Shown in pieces: positions 19,161 to 28,991 of a DNA stretch of 34,168 nucleotides; the first letter of the stretch is position 1, and the number at the start of each line of letters is the position of its first letter. Both the position numbers and the translations under genes were made by a program. The stretch is from Clostridia bacterium (GTDB lineage Bacteria > Bacillota > Peptococcia > Peptococcales > BICA1-8). The stretch covers positions 1 through 34,168 of the forward strand of contig JAAZJU010000042.1 in NCBI GenBank assembly GCA_012800195.1, read 5' to 3'. Under the pieces are notes generated by a model. It searched no databases, was not told the DNA's origin, and saw only the letters and a list, made by a program, of their open reading frames with translations.

Positions 19161-19370
19161 ATGGCTTTTTTCTTTCGTAATAAAACAGTTAATGAATTAA
19201 GGAAAAAATGGGGTTTAACTACCAGAGAATTGGCTCAAAGAGTTAAAGTGGACAATATAGAAATTCTTAAGATCGATAAACTGAAAATAAAGGAAGTTCC
19301 AGAGCCTTTACAAAGAAAAATCACCCCTATCTTGAGGGGCGATGATTTGGATAAGATACCTTGGTTATAG
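19161..19370 (+). CDS. Small putative HTH protein
   Basis: 69 aa; VNELRKKWGLTTRELAQRVKVDNIEILKIDK resembles XRE-type HTH; SD gggggag. Confidence 0.6.
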   Translation: MAFFFRNKTVNELRKKWGLTTRELAQRVKVDNIEILKIDKLKIKEVPEPLQRKITPILRGDDLDKIPWL

Positions 19371-19901
19371 ATTTAAATCTTCATGCCAGTATTCCACCTG
19401 AGGATGCTCTTTGACATCCTGAAACTTTTCCAAAACATGGGAGTACTTAAAATAAAAACTAAAGTTTAAATGAATTTCGGGTTTATTGATATCAAAGGCC
19501 CGTAAAACAACTTTATCAGGATAAAAAAGATATTTATATTCTTCATCCCGCCAAGTTAATTGAACATGTCCGAGATTTAAGACAATATTCCCCCATTCCT
19601 TAATTTGAAAACTATTTAATAGGGCTCGGCCTGCCTGATAATTACCAATTTTATAGCCGATAGTCTGTTCTAAATTACCTTCAAAGGTTGTAAGATGCTC
19701 TAAAATTAGACGACAGGGTAAGCTTATTTCCTCGATAAGCCTCCGTTCTGTTGCTAATTTTTCTTCAAATAAGAGAAATCGAGAGATTTGAGGGCAATTT
19801 TGGTTATATTTATTAAGTTTTTCCTTGGCTAACCAATGATTCCTAGTTAAATCCTCATAGATTTCCAGTAAAATTTGATCGAGCTCTTTACGCTTCTCCA
19901 T
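19365..19901 (-). CDS. Conserved hypothetical protein
   Basis: 178 aa ORF tightly packed after folD. Confidence 0.65.
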   Translation of the reverse strand: MEKRKELDQILLEIYEDLTRNHWLAKEKLNKYNQNCPQISRFLLFEEKLATERRLIEEISLPCRLILEHLTTFEGNLEQTIGYKIGNYQAGRALLNSFQIKEWGNIVLNLGHVQLTWRDEEYKYLFYPDKVVLRAFDINKPEIHLNFSFYFKYSHVLEKFQDVKEHPQVEYWHEDLNL

Positions 19902-19904
19902 TTT

Positions 19905-20783
19905 TTACTTCCCTTCCATTAATGCTAGGGCAGCTTCTAGAGTGTTTTCTAAAAGCATGGCAATAGTCATGGGGCCTACTCCACCAGGTACAGGGGTTAT
20001 ATATCCTGCTACCTCCTTAGCTGAAGCAAATTCTACATCCCCTGCTAAAGTACCATCTTCAAGTCTATTAATTCCCACATCTATCACAATAGCACCAGGT
20101 TTAATCATTTCACCAGTAATAAAGTTAGCTTTACCAATAGCTACTACTAAAATATCCGCATCCTTGACTTCCTTGGTTAAATCTTGAGTGCGAGAATGAC
20201 AGATTTCTACAGTGGCATTTTCCTGCAACAACATTAAAACCACAGGTTTACCTACAATATTACTTCTACCTACCACTACAGCTTTTTTCCCTGTAATGTC
20301 TAGACCCATTTCTTTGATTAACCTTATACAACCTTTGGGGGTGCAAGGTTTTAGACCCTTTTCTCCAATCAATAAAGCTCCAGCATTTATGGGATGAAAA
20401 CCATCCACATCCTTGGTAGGTAAAATTTGATTAATAACCTTTCTTTCATCAATGTGTTTAGGTAAGGGTAACTGCACCAAAATTCCATGGATTTTGGGAT
20501 TATTATTTAATTGCTCGATTAAATCCAAAAGTTCCTGTTCACTGGTATCCTCTGCTAATCTATGAACCTCGGAATAAAAACCAACCTCCTGACAAGCCTT
20601 TTCTTTATTCCTAACATAGACCTGGGAAGCAGGGTCATCTCCTACCAGAACCACTGCCAAACCGGGTGTCATAGGCAAGGCCTGAACTCTTTTTTTCAAG
20701 CCCTCCTTGATATCTTGGGCTATTTCCTTACCATTAATTATCTTAGCAGACATTTTAGCTCTCCTCTCTTTATATAACCTCAA
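19905..20783 (-). CDS. folD: Bifunctional methylenetetrahydrofolate dehydrogenase/cyclohydrolase (likely start MSAKIING at 20753)
   Basis: [69 protein letters not shown]. Confidence 0.97.
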   Translation of the reverse strand: MRLYKERRAKMSAKIINGKEIAQDIKEGLKKRVQALPMTPGLAVVLVGDDPASQVYVRNKEKACQEVGFYSEVHRLAEDTSEQELLDLIEQLNNNPKIHGILVQLPLPKHIDERKVINQILPTKDVDGFHPINAGALLIGEKGLKPCTPKGCIRLIKEMGLDITGKKAVVVGRSNIVGKPVVLMLLQENATVEICHSRTQDLTKEVKDADILVVAIGKANFITGEMIKPGAIVIDVGINRLEDGTLAGDVEFASAKEVAGYITPVPGGVGPMTIAMLLENTLEAALALMEGK

Positions 20784-21061
20784 AAAATATCGGTCTTAAT
20801 TTCTATAACTTCAAATTCAGTTTGTTTATCTAAAAATTCAATAACCCGCGTTATTTGTTGTTCAATTATTTTTGTTTTATTGGCTATCATAGCTACCCCA
20901 ATCAGGGCAAATTGCCATTGGTTCTGTAAATCTATTTCTGCCACTGACAAATTGAATTTATTTTGGATTTTGGCAATGATACTTTTTACCACACTACGCT
21001 TTTCTTTTAAAGAATGGGCGTAAGGAATATGTATTTTAAAAGTGATTGTTCCTATTATCAA
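20780..21061 (-). CDS. DUF503 (YlxP-like) protein
   Basis: 93 aa [47 protein letters not shown]. Confidence 0.9.
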   Translation of the reverse strand: MIIGTITFKIHIPYAHSLKEKRSVVKSIIAKIQNKFNLSVAEIDLQNQWQFALIGVAMIANKTKIIEQQITRVIEFLDKQTEFEVIEIKTDIF

Positions 21062-21072
21062 GATTTTTCTCC

Positions 21073-21642
21073 TTATTCTAGCAATAATAAGCCATTCCAG
21101 ATTAATTCAGGGGAATGATTTATTTCAAAATCTAGCCCTATGTTTTTCGCAGTGCGCAAGACATCAATTCCGACGCCTTCCATGGAGGGTCTAGCTTGAA
21201 AAGGATGGCGACAGGGTTCCTGGGAACCTTGTCCCACACATTGCTCACATAGTTTGCACTCCCCGCCAATAAAACCAGCGGCATAAACTAAGCCCATCCT
21301 GTTAGCTTCCTTCTCTAAGTGATTAATTAACTTATGCACCTTTTTAGCTCCTAAAAAGCCCTCGGCATAGGGAGTTTTAATTTGAACCAATAAAGCCCAT
21401 TGATAGTGTGTAAGTATTTCCTTTAACTCATCTAAATCTAGGGAATTAGGTGGACACATCAGATTGTGGCCATAAGCATTACAAAGAGGTACTCTACATT
21501 TTAACCTTACTCTCGGATCAACAACTATTTTTTCTGCCCGAAAAACCTTAGCCTTAAAAGCTTCTTGGACTAAAGCTTCCTTAACTAATTTAGCATGAGT
21601 ATCTGTTTCAATCTGATTTGCCATTCTCCTCCTCCAGTACAC
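21073..21642 (-). CDS. DUF2284 putative metal-binding protein (likely start MANQIETDT)
   Basis: Cys-rich KCRVPLCNAYGHNLMCPPNSLD and CKLCEQCVGQGSQEPCRHPFQARPSMEGVGIDV. Confidence 0.88.
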   Translation of the reverse strand: MYWRRRMANQIETDTHAKLVKEALVQEAFKAKVFRAEKIVVDPRVRLKCRVPLCNAYGHNLMCPPNSLDLDELKEILTHYQWALLVQIKTPYAEGFLGAKKVHKLINHLEKEANRMGLVYAAGFIGGECKLCEQCVGQGSQEPCRHPFQARPSMEGVGIDVLRTAKNIGLDFEINHSPELIWNGLLLLE

Positions 21643-21717
21643 TGAAACTTCATCAAAATCAATCAGGAACTAACCCCCCTTTAATCCACACTTTGCAAAA
21701 GTTGGGTTTAAGTCAGG

Positions 21718-22830
21718 TTAGTGCATAGAAAGCTCAAAGATTGCCTTAGCTGTTTCATAGGCTGCCTTAGGCCTCTTTAATTGGGCAGCCATCTCTTTCA
21801 TATGTTTTATTCGTAAAGGATTCTGACAAAGACTATAAATTTCATTAATTAGGTATTCTTCATTTCTTACCCTAATCCCTACCCCCTTATTAAGAAGATA
21901 TTCAGTATTTCTATCTTCTTGACCTGGAAGTGGAGATATGATAACAATTGGTAACTCCATGGCTAGCGCTTCTGCAGTGGTTACCCCCCCTGGCTTAGTA
22001 ATCAAAATATCGGCCGCAGCCATAAGTTCAGCCACATTTTCTGCAAAACCAAAAACATGTAAAGAATTATTCCCTTTAAGTAAACTTAGGTTTTTCTTAA
22101 GTTTTTCATTGCTTCCTGTTACTACAAGAATCTGTAGTTCCGTTTCCTCTAAAAGCTCCTTGACAATTTTCTCAATTTGGCCTAAACCCAATCCTCCGCC
22201 CATAATAAGCAAAGTTTTCTTACTAATTTCTAAGCCTAAGCTTTTTCTAATTTCTTCTTGAGAATATGTTTCCGAGAATTGTTTTCTAATGGGAATACCA
22301 TGGACTTTGATGCTTTTAGAATCCACTTCAGCCTTAAGAAGAGGATATACTAAATCCTCTTGGGGCACTATGTATAAGTCCACCTTGGGATGCACCCAAA
22401 ATTGATGCACAGTGAAATCAGTTATGCAGGCAACTAAAGGAATATTAATATTTTTTGTTTCCTTTAATTTTGATAATATGCCTACAGGAAAGGCATGGGT
22501 ACAAACTAATACATCGGGGTTAAAATCCCTTAAAAGCTTTTCTAATTTCGGGGATAGGAGCTTTGATAAGATTTGTCCTATATCTACGAGCCTGTCCCCT
22601 TCTTCTGCCTGGGTATATAGATAACCCCAAACCTTGGGAGTAAACTTTATGGTTTCCATGTAGCTCCCTACAACCACTTTGTTGAGTATAGGATTAATAT
22701 ATTTAAAGGTATCAACGATGATAATGTCACTATCTGTTGATTTTGCTTTGATTTCCTGGGCAATAGCTTTGGCTACACTATCGTGACCTGCACCAATAGA
22801 TACGGAAAAAATCAATGTCTTAAGGGACAT
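21718..22830 (-). CDS. MGDG synthase / UgtP-like UDP-glycosyltransferase
   Basis: 370 aa; IGAGHDSVAKAIA, VCTHAFPVG, LLIMGGGLGLGQIEKIV, AAADILITKPGGVTTAEALAMELP. Confidence 0.9.
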   Translation of the reverse strand: MSLKTLIFSVSIGAGHDSVAKAIAQEIKAKSTDSDIIIVDTFKYINPILNKVVVGSYMETIKFTPKVWGYLYTQAEEGDRLVDIGQILSKLLSPKLEKLLRDFNPDVLVCTHAFPVGILSKLKETKNINIPLVACITDFTVHQFWVHPKVDLYIVPQEDLVYPLLKAEVDSKSIKVHGIPIRKQFSETYSQEEIRKSLGLEISKKTLLIMGGGLGLGQIEKIVKELLEETELQILVVTGSNEKLKKNLSLLKGNNSLHVFGFAENVAELMAAADILITKPGGVTTAEALAMELPIVIISPLPGQEDRNTEYLLNKGVGIRVRNEEYLINEIYSLCQNPLRIKHMKEMAAQLKRPKAAYETAKAIFELSMH

Positions 22831-22892
22831 TTATCTACTCCTTAGGATGATTTTATAATTATATTTATTATAATACCAAATTTCACCATAAA

Positions 22893-22927
22893 TTAAAACC
22901 AAGGTAGCTAATTCTCCTTGGTTTTAA
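22893..22927 (-). terminator. Intrinsic terminator overlapping nth stop codon
   Basis: ttaaaaccaagg / ccttggttttaa. Confidence 0.75.
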
Positions 22928-23577
22928 TCCTGTTCATTTTCCAGTAAGTTTAAATTTTTATTATAAAATTTACATAAGTCACTTAGTTTACAACTACTAC
23001 AGCGGGGATTTCTAGCCTTACACACTAGCCTACCATGCCAAATCAACCAATGATGGGCGGCAGACCAATCTTTTTGGGGTATATTAGCCATTAACTGTTC
23101 CTCTGTTTTATCAGGATTGTTACTATTAGCTAAGCCCAAACGATTAGCTACTCTGAAAACATGAGTATCCACGGCAATAGCTGGAATTCCAAAAGCTACA
23201 CTTAAGACTACATTGGCTGTTTTTCTACCCACCCCAGGTAATTCCATTAATTCCTCTAAGGTTTGAGGTACTTGGCCATTAAATTTTTCAATCAATAACT
23301 TAGAGGCTTTGGTTATATTTTTACTCTTATTTTTGTATAGCCCAATACTTTTAATCTCCTCCTCTAGTTCTTCAGGTGTTAACTCACTGATGGAATAAGG
23401 GTCTGGATATTTAGCAAATAATTTTGTGGTAACCCTATTTACCTGTTTATCCGTTGATTGGGCTGATAAGATAGTCGCAATCAAGAGTTCAAAGGGGTTG
23501 TTAAATCTTAAGGCACTATTAACCTTTGGATACATTTCTTTTAGCCTTGCTTGTATTTTTTTTAAATCTGTAGCCAC
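22924..23577 (-). CDS. nth: Endonuclease III
   Basis: HhH LMELPGVGRKTANVVLS, VDTHVFRVANRLGL, [4Fe-4S] CKARNPRCSSCKLSDLC. Confidence 0.97.
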   Translation of the reverse strand: MATDLKKIQARLKEMYPKVNSALRFNNPFELLIATILSAQSTDKQVNRVTTKLFAKYPDPYSISELTPEELEEEIKSIGLYKNKSKNITKASKLLIEKFNGQVPQTLEELMELPGVGRKTANVVLSVAFGIPAIAVDTHVFRVANRLGLANSNNPDKTEEQLMANIPQKDWSAAHHWLIWHGRLVCKARNPRCSSCKLSDLCKFYNKNLNLLENEQD

Positions 23578-23610
23578 CTTTGCTCCTCCTATTCTTGGGT
23601 ATAAAGAAGA

Positions 23611-23629
23611 GAGTCTTACAGTAAGACTC
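23611..23629 (-). terminator. Hairpin downstream of mecA
   Basis: gagtcttacagtaagactc. Confidence 0.45.
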
Positions 23630-23639
23630 CCTTTAATAT

Positions 23640-24236
23640 TTAAAGATTTGCCATAACCTCTATAGCTTTATCTTTAATCATCAATTTACCGTGTTCAGCT
23701 AAGTAAGCTTCTGCTAAATGTACTATGTTGCCATATTCACCTAACATGCCTAAGGCATGATCAGATAGGTTATCTGGTTCTAAAAAAGTTAAATAATATA
23801 CATCCCCCAATTTATACATATTAGAACCATCCCGATAGTCACCATTTACTTGCTTACAAAACTGAGTAACATCCTCAAAATCCCTAAACAAATATACTAA
23901 CTCATCACTTTCAAGTTCTGCAATTTCTTCATCTTCCAAATCATCTAAAAGCTCATCATCGTATTCATCTTTATCAAGTTGTCTGACCTTGGTTACTGTG
24001 ATAACTAAACTATCCGAGGTCATGGGATATGCTTCCACCATTAGTTGAGTATCTGCATCCACTTCAAAACCACATTCTTCATAGGCCTGATCCAACATCT
24101 CTTGGAAAAATTCTTGAGCCTTAGGGCTATTGGGCATGAAGTCCCACTTTTTCACATTCCTCTTTTCAAGGTCCTCACTACTAACTATTATTTGAATTTT
24201 GTCTTCACTTAAACGTTTAAACTTCATGGTAACCAC
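23640..24236 (-). CDS. mecA: MecA-type adaptor protein (likely start MKFKRLSEDKI)
   Basis: FKRLSEDKIQIIVSSEDLEKRNVKKWDFMPNSPKAQEFFQEMLDQAYEECGFEVD. Confidence 0.9.
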   Translation of the reverse strand: MVTMKFKRLSEDKIQIIVSSEDLEKRNVKKWDFMPNSPKAQEFFQEMLDQAYEECGFEVDADTQLMVEAYPMTSDSLVITVTKVRQLDKDEYDDELLDDLEDEEIAELESDELVYLFRDFEDVTQFCKQVNGDYRDGSNMYKLGDVYYLTFLEPDNLSDHALGMLGEYGNIVHLAEAYLAEHGKLMIKDKAIEVMANL

Positions 24237-24334
24237 CTCCTCTTAGAAGGGGAATGTACAATTCATTATATGTTATACTTACTCAAAGTCAATAGAAATA
24301 ATGGCAAAAACTTTTCTGACATTTTATGGTTATC

Positions 24335-24844
24335 TTATAAAAGTATCCCTGCTTTTCTTAGTTCTTGTTCTATTTTATCCAAAACCACCTTAGAAGGTGC
24401 AAGAACAGTGTGAAGATGTACTCCCTTGGTTAAAATTGATAAAGGTTCCGCCCCTGATTGATTAATATTCTCTATAAAATTATTAATATCCTCCATTGTT
24501 TGTAACATTAGGTTTCCTTTTAGTTCCCCATAATAAGGATGTTCTACAATTACATCCTGAACCTTACCCCCATAGTAGACCATTATTTCCAATTCATTTT
24601 TCATTCCCTCATGATCATGTTGGCAAGCAAACACCCTGGTTTCTCCAATATTATTGGGAAGCTTAGAACTATAATAGCCTTGAGGTGTAGCAATAATATC
24701 TTCTCCTTGAGCCCGTAAGATAGCTATATCTTGAACAATGGCCTGTCTACTGGTTTTTAATAGGGATGCTAAATCTCCTCCCTTAACTGGTTTGACACTT
24801 TTACCTAGGATATTAATTATCTGTTTTCTTCTCTCCGCCGTCAT
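24335..24844 (-). CDS. niaR: NiaR-type NAD biosynthesis repressor (HTH + 3H domain)
   Basis: 169 aa; GDLASLLKTSRQAIVQDIAILRAQG, histidines in QHDHEGM, EHPYYGEL, GVHLHTV. Confidence 0.9.
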   Translation of the reverse strand: MTAERRKQIINILGKSVKPVKGGDLASLLKTSRQAIVQDIAILRAQGEDIIATPQGYYSSKLPNNIGETRVFACQHDHEGMKNELEIMVYYGGKVQDVIVEHPYYGELKGNLMLQTMEDINNFIENINQSGAEPLSILTKGVHLHTVLAPSKVVLDKIEQELRKAGILL

Positions 24845-24919
24845 AGCTACTTCCCTCCCCCTAGATGATTATGCAAAATAATAGGACATTTTGCAAACCA
24901 CTTCTGTATAAAAATTAAA

Positions 24920-24937
24920 CCCTACCATTTGGTAGGG
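24920..24937 (-). terminator. Intrinsic terminator of ferredoxin gene
   Basis: ccctaccatttggtaggg then TTTAAT on minus strand. Confidence 0.75.
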
Positions 24938-25141
24938 CTAGTCAATTTCTTTAATTGCTTCTGTGGGACAACTATCCATAGCATCCACAGCACACTCTTC
25001 TAAATCCTCAGGAATTTCATCTACAATGACATGGGCTATACCATCATCATTCCAGTCATAAACTTCTGGGCAAAGACTGATACAAGCACCACAAGCAATA
25101 CATAAATCTGGATCAACATAGAGCTTCATTCTAGCACACAC
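24938..25141 (-). CDS. [4Fe-4S] ferredoxin (likely start MKLYVDPDLC)
   Basis: CIACGACISLCPEVYDW...DAMDSCPTEAI. Confidence 0.95.
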   Translation of the reverse strand: MCARMKLYVDPDLCIACGACISLCPEVYDWNDDGIAHVIVDEIPEDLEECAVDAMDSCPTEAIKEID

Positions 25142-25232
25142 CTTTCTAATTATATTTAAATTATATCTTCCCCTAGTTTTCCTTTTCTAAACAGGGGTTT
25201 AACCCTAGTGCTAGCTCTTTCTACCTAAAATA

Positions 25233-25463
25233 CTATTTTTTCTTTTTAGATTTTCTTTGCATTGCATATTCTCTTTCTGCTTTTTCATCAATTATTCTCT
25301 CAATACCTAAATAAACAAAATAAACTTGTACAAAAACTGTTGCAGTAATTAACAATGATTTGGGTGTCACAGGTAAAGGTAACCTAGTCATCAAATGAGG
25401 TACCCAAACTGTACCAATGGCAACCCAAACTGGATTAAATTTTAATTTTCTAAAATCATACAC
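25233..25463 (-). CDS. Hypothetical small membrane protein
   Basis: 76 aa, hydrophobic segments and basic C-terminus. Confidence 0.65.
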   Translation of the reverse strand: MYDFRKLKFNPVWVAIGTVWVPHLMTRLPLPVTPKSLLITATVFVQVYFVYLGIERIIDEKAEREYAMQRKSKKKK

Positions 25464-25533
25464 TGTCCTATCCCTCCATCTTTCTCTGTTATAACCTGAA
25501 ATTCTAATCCAGTCAAGGGTTAAAACTAATATT

Positions 25534-26424
25534 CTATGGGACTAAAATTTTTAGTTTTTTAGGTAAACATTTAATTTCCAAAGGGAAATCTGGTCCCTTT
25601 TCCCCGTCTAAATCAGTTAATAAATCCTCCTGACAGGAAATTTTTAAACTATTAGTCTGAAAATATATAATCTGAGGACTAGCAAGATGTTCTCCTTTGA
25701 CCACCTTTATAAATAGTGAAACTACTTCTGGTAAGGAAGCTGGTTTAAACAGTATAACATCCAATAAACCATCATTCATCTGGGCTAAAGGAGCGACTTT
25801 GGGAAAACCTCCTGCAGATTTTCCATTCATAACTAAAAACAAAAAAACATTTCCATCGTAACTAAACTCGGGACTTTCTAGATTAATATTTATAGAATAA
25901 AACCTGGGTAATTGCTCCAATCCCTTTAAATAATAAGCTAATCTCCCCAAGTTATTTTTAACAACGATTTCTGTTTTTTGGGAAACATCAGTTAAGAGCC
26001 CAGCGCTAGCAATATTGATGAAATAACGATTGTTTACAAAACCCAAATCTGTTTCAAGAAAATTATCTCCTGTTAACACATCACATATTTCCTTAATATT
26101 GCGAGGCAAACCTAAATAATTGGCAACATCATTGGCTGTCCCTGCAGGTATTATCCCTAGAAGTATATCAATACCCTTTTGCATAAGACCATTTATTACT
26201 TGGTGAATTGTGCCATCCCCACCAGCTACCAAGACTCTTTCATATTGATCTTCCTCTAAATTATAAGCTGCCTTAAAAGCATCTTCACTACTTTCAGTCC
26301 GATAAGGTATAATTTGTTTCCCCTCTTTTTGAAAGCGTTCTATTAAATAATCTAAATTATTTTTAAATGAAGCTTGTCCAGAAACAGGATTATATATTAA
26401 TCTCACATTTCCCAAAATCATCAC
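25534..26424 (-). CDS. Diacylglycerol/lipid kinase family protein (YegS/DgkB-like)
   Basis: LIYNPVSGQASFKN, VAGGDGTIHQVINGL, GIIPAGTANDVANYLG. Confidence 0.95.
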   Translation of the reverse strand: MMILGNVRLIYNPVSGQASFKNNLDYLIERFQKEGKQIIPYRTESSEDAFKAAYNLEEDQYERVLVAGGDGTIHQVINGLMQKGIDILLGIIPAGTANDVANYLGLPRNIKEICDVLTGDNFLETDLGFVNNRYFINIASAGLLTDVSQKTEIVVKNNLGRLAYYLKGLEQLPRFYSININLESPEFSYDGNVFLFLVMNGKSAGGFPKVAPLAQMNDGLLDVILFKPASLPEVVSLFIKVVKGEHLASPQIIYFQTNSLKISCQEDLLTDLDGEKGPDFPLEIKCLPKKLKILVP

Positions 26425-26478
26425 TCATTTTCTAAGATAGGATGTCATTATTAATACTATAGCAAATCCAAACAAAAA

Positions 26479-26510
26479 AGGACAGGACCACATTATGTGG
26501 CTTCTGTCCT
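26479..26510 (-). terminator. Intrinsic terminator of CBS gene
   Basis: aggacaggaccacat / atgtggcttctgtcct, T tract on minus strand. Confidence 0.85.
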
Positions 26511-26523
26511 CCTTAATTTTTCT

Positions 26524-26955
26524 TTACATTAATGGTCTACTAGGTTGGGATATGTCTTTTAAAGCTTGGGCAGCTTCATCCACAAAGATATTATTAGTCG
26601 CTAAGTCTCCTATGGAGATGATACCAGTTAATCTACCATTTTCGGTTACTGGCAACCTTCTAATTTGGTGTCTGGCCATAATACCGGCTGCTTCTTCTCC
26701 TTCCATATCTGGAGTAGCACAGGTGATGTCATTAGACATTACCTTATTTACATCTAATTTATTAGGATCTCTACCCTCTGCAACCACCCTAATAACAATA
26801 TCCCTATCGGTTAAAATGCCTACAACCTGTCCCTGTCTATCACAGACCGGAATACAACCTATATTTCTTTGTTGCATGATTCTAGCAGCCTTCACAATAG
26901 GATCCTGAGGAGACACACTAAAAACATCATTGGTCATTAATTCTTTAATTTTCAT
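26524..26955 (-). CDS. CBS-domain pair protein
   Basis: IKELMTNDVFSVSPQDPIVKAARIMQQRNIGCIPVCD and VMSNDITCATPDMEGEEAAGIMARHQIRRLPV. Confidence 0.95.
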   Translation of the reverse strand: MKIKELMTNDVFSVSPQDPIVKAARIMQQRNIGCIPVCDRQGQVVGILTDRDIVIRVVAEGRDPNKLDVNKVMSNDITCATPDMEGEEAAGIMARHQIRRLPVTENGRLTGIISIGDLATNNIFVDEAAQALKDISQPSRPLM

Positions 26956-26976
26956 TTTTTCACCTTCCTGGATTTA

Positions 26977-27252
26977 TTAAAATTCTGGCAAATTATCAAG
27001 ATTGTTTTCTGCGATACCATCGGCATTGGTTCTGATATATTCCCTTCCATCTCGGTTAACCACCTGTAGACCAGCCAATCTACCTGCCCGAACTTGGAGA
27101 ATTGCTTGGTCGGTACGAAAGACACGACCTTGATTAGTTTTTACCGATACTATGTCTCCTTGCTCATTTTTATTTACTGCAACTACCTTTTCATCCACTA
27201 ACATCCCTCCTAAGCAAATATCAAATTTAGTTTCCCTATATTTCTCAGTCAT
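26977..27252 (-). CDS. DUF3892-like protein
   Basis: 91 aa GDIVSVKTNQGRVFRTDQAILQVRAGRLAGLQVVNRDGREYIRTNADGI. Confidence 0.75.
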   Translation of the reverse strand: MTEKYRETKFDICLGGMLVDEKVVAVNKNEQGDIVSVKTNQGRVFRTDQAILQVRAGRLAGLQVVNRDGREYIRTNADGIAENNLDNLPEF

Positions 27253-27311
27253 TATTCTTGAAAGTTTAACAAAAGATAAAGATAATCAATAACCTTAAGG
27301 AGGTTTTAATT

Positions 27312-27545
27312 ATGAAGAAAAATGTAGGGGATCTAGATGCAATGGTCAGAATAGGAGGTGGACTATTTCTTTTAGGTTTAGGTATTACGGAAGATTCCAA
27401 AAGTATGATGGCCTTTGGATCATGGAAGGTAGCTGAGGGAATAACCAGATTTTGTCCTGCTATGTATTTTTTAGGACTAAGTACTCAAGAAGGCCCTTTA
27501 CCAAATAGAAATCTAGTCTATAGAAATGGAAAAGCAAAAGGCTAA
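27312..27545 (+). CDS. DUF2892-like small membrane protein
   Basis: 77 aa MKKNVGDLDAMVRIGGGLFLLGLGI...RFCPAMYFLGLSTQEG. Confidence 0.85.
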   Translation: MKKNVGDLDAMVRIGGGLFLLGLGITEDSKSMMAFGSWKVAEGITRFCPAMYFLGLSTQEGPLPNRNLVYRNGKAKG

Positions 27546-27558
27546 ACCCTGGGGTTTA
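27543..27558 (+). terminator. Intrinsic terminator of DUF2892 gene
   Basis: taaaccctggggttta followed by accttttttt. Confidence 0.7.
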
Positions 27559-27597
27559 ACCTTTTTTTCATTATGTTAATTATAAAAACCAGAACTT

Positions 27598-28653
27598 CTA
27601 TATCCTCTTTGCAGCCCTTTCATAAAGCCTCACGCTCAATGCTAAAAGAAATATTATTATAATTAGCGTAAGAAGATTGTTAGATGTAAATCTAAAAGTT
27701 AAAAATAGCTTTATGGCTATAATTGCAATGATTAAGATAGTAATCATTTTGACATACAAATTATCGGACTTTAGACCACCTAGAAAACTAATTGAAAGAA
27801 TAGCTATGATTGCCATTACCCATACACCTATTACAGTGCCATGACCAAACCAAAATCCATCCTTGCTCATCAAGGATATATTGAGCATATTTTCAGGAAG
27901 CCCTTGATAGTAGACCTCATAAACATTATTGCTACCTTCAAGTTTTTCCACTTCCATATTACTAGCAAATTCCCAATTATGTGGGACATGAAACTTTACA
28001 GTTAGACTACCGAAGTCCGCCCAGAAGGAGGCAGGTTCTAACAGATAATCAAAATGATAAATTTCATTGACATATTTATAACGATCAAAAGATGGAGGAT
28101 GGTCATATCTAACCTTTAAATCTGTTTTTTCCAAGGGAAGCAGGGAAATATCAAAGATTAAGATATTTACCTTTTGCCACATTTCTATCTCATGTTCTGC
28201 ATAAACCTCTGTAGTAATAGGATCTCGCCAAACAATTGTTTCCTTGAGCCAATTCCTATTTTCTTCGTCTATATCACTCAAGCCTTCTAAATCTATTTCG
28301 GAAACCGTGTAATCCGACGCTTTATCACCTAAAATAATGTCTGCTGAGGTGACATAATAGGGAACTGGAAAACCCGCAGTAATGTTTTCTGGGAGTTCAG
28401 AGTTATTAAATAAAGAATAATTGGCTTCTACATCCACAATATCTAGCAATCTTTTTTCGGTTTGAAAATCTAAGGTCAAGGCTTCTTTCTCTACTTCTAT
28501 AGTTGTTGAAGCCTGAGGCCACAAAGCTCCTGTAATCCTCTGTTGAGGTGAGAATACACCTACATTAGCAAAGGCATTGTTTGTGAGCATTAATAAAAAT
28601 AATACTAAAAAAAATGAGCAAAAAAAACTTACTGCCCCGAAGACCCATATCAT
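27598..28653 (-). CDS. Uncharacterised membrane-anchored secreted protein (signal/TM, extracellular domain, C-terminal TMs)
   Basis: 351 aa; N-terminal hydrophobic segment ending NNAFANVGVF; SD gaggg. Confidence 0.75.
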   Translation of the reverse strand: MIWVFGAVSFFCSFFLVLFLLMLTNNAFANVGVFSPQQRITGALWPQASTTIEVEKEALTLDFQTEKRLLDIVDVEANYSLFNNSELPENITAGFPVPYYVTSADIILGDKASDYTVSEIDLEGLSDIDEENRNWLKETIVWRDPITTEVYAEHEIEMWQKVNILIFDISLLPLEKTDLKVRYDHPPSFDRYKYVNEIYHFDYLLEPASFWADFGSLTVKFHVPHNWEFASNMEVEKLEGSNNVYEVYYQGLPENMLNISLMSKDGFWFGHGTVIGVWVMAIIAILSISFLGGLKSDNLYVKMITILIIAIIAIKLFLTFRFTSNNLLTLIIIIFLLALSVRLYERAAKRI

Positions 28654-28675
28654 CCCTCATCAAACTCAACCTCCC

Positions 28676-28849
28676 CTAGCCCCTTAAGCTCTTACCTGAA
28701 AATTGGTAATCCCTAAACACGCTATAAATAAAAATATCTTCCTCATATTTATCCAAAAGCCGAAGAGCAAGTCCCTCGGTCAGAGAAAGCATATCCCGGC
28801 TGTTCGTCAGGATGTTGTTCCATTCCCCACTTTTACCGTTGTCCGTCAT
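28676..28849 (-). CDS. Small hypothetical ORF, not in ORF track
   Basis: 57 aa MTDNGKSGEWNNILTNSRDMLSLTEGLALRLLDKYEEDIFIYSVFRDYQFSGKSLRG with AGGAG SD, in gap between adjacent minus-strand genes. Confidence 0.6.
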   Translation of the reverse strand: MTDNGKSGEWNNILTNSRDMLSLTEGLALRLLDKYEEDIFIYSVFRDYQFSGKSLRG

Positions 28850-28868
28850 TATCACTCCTCATTTCATA

Positions 28869-28991
28869 TCATTTTTTAAATAAACTTATTGACAGAGCAT
28901 ATGCACCCACAATTTCCTCTGCTACTTTTTCTGTTTCAATAAAGTCACTATCCTTTATTTCTATTGTAGATTCTTCAAGTTGTGTCTTAAC
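28869..28991 (-). other. In-frame 40-codon extension past the TAG stop of 28992..29369
   Basis: minus translation VKTQLEESTIEIKDSDFIETEKVAEEIVGAYALSISLFKK then TGA, same frame as upstream ORF. Confidence 0.7.

Noticed and set aside
19324-19344. cccctatcttgagggg hairpin near the end of the 69-aa ORF
   Set aside because: Inside coding sequence and lacks a T tract.
21938-22624. Plus-strand ORFs of 107 and 70 aa
   Set aside because: Antisense to the glycosyltransferase gene, with no independent evidence.
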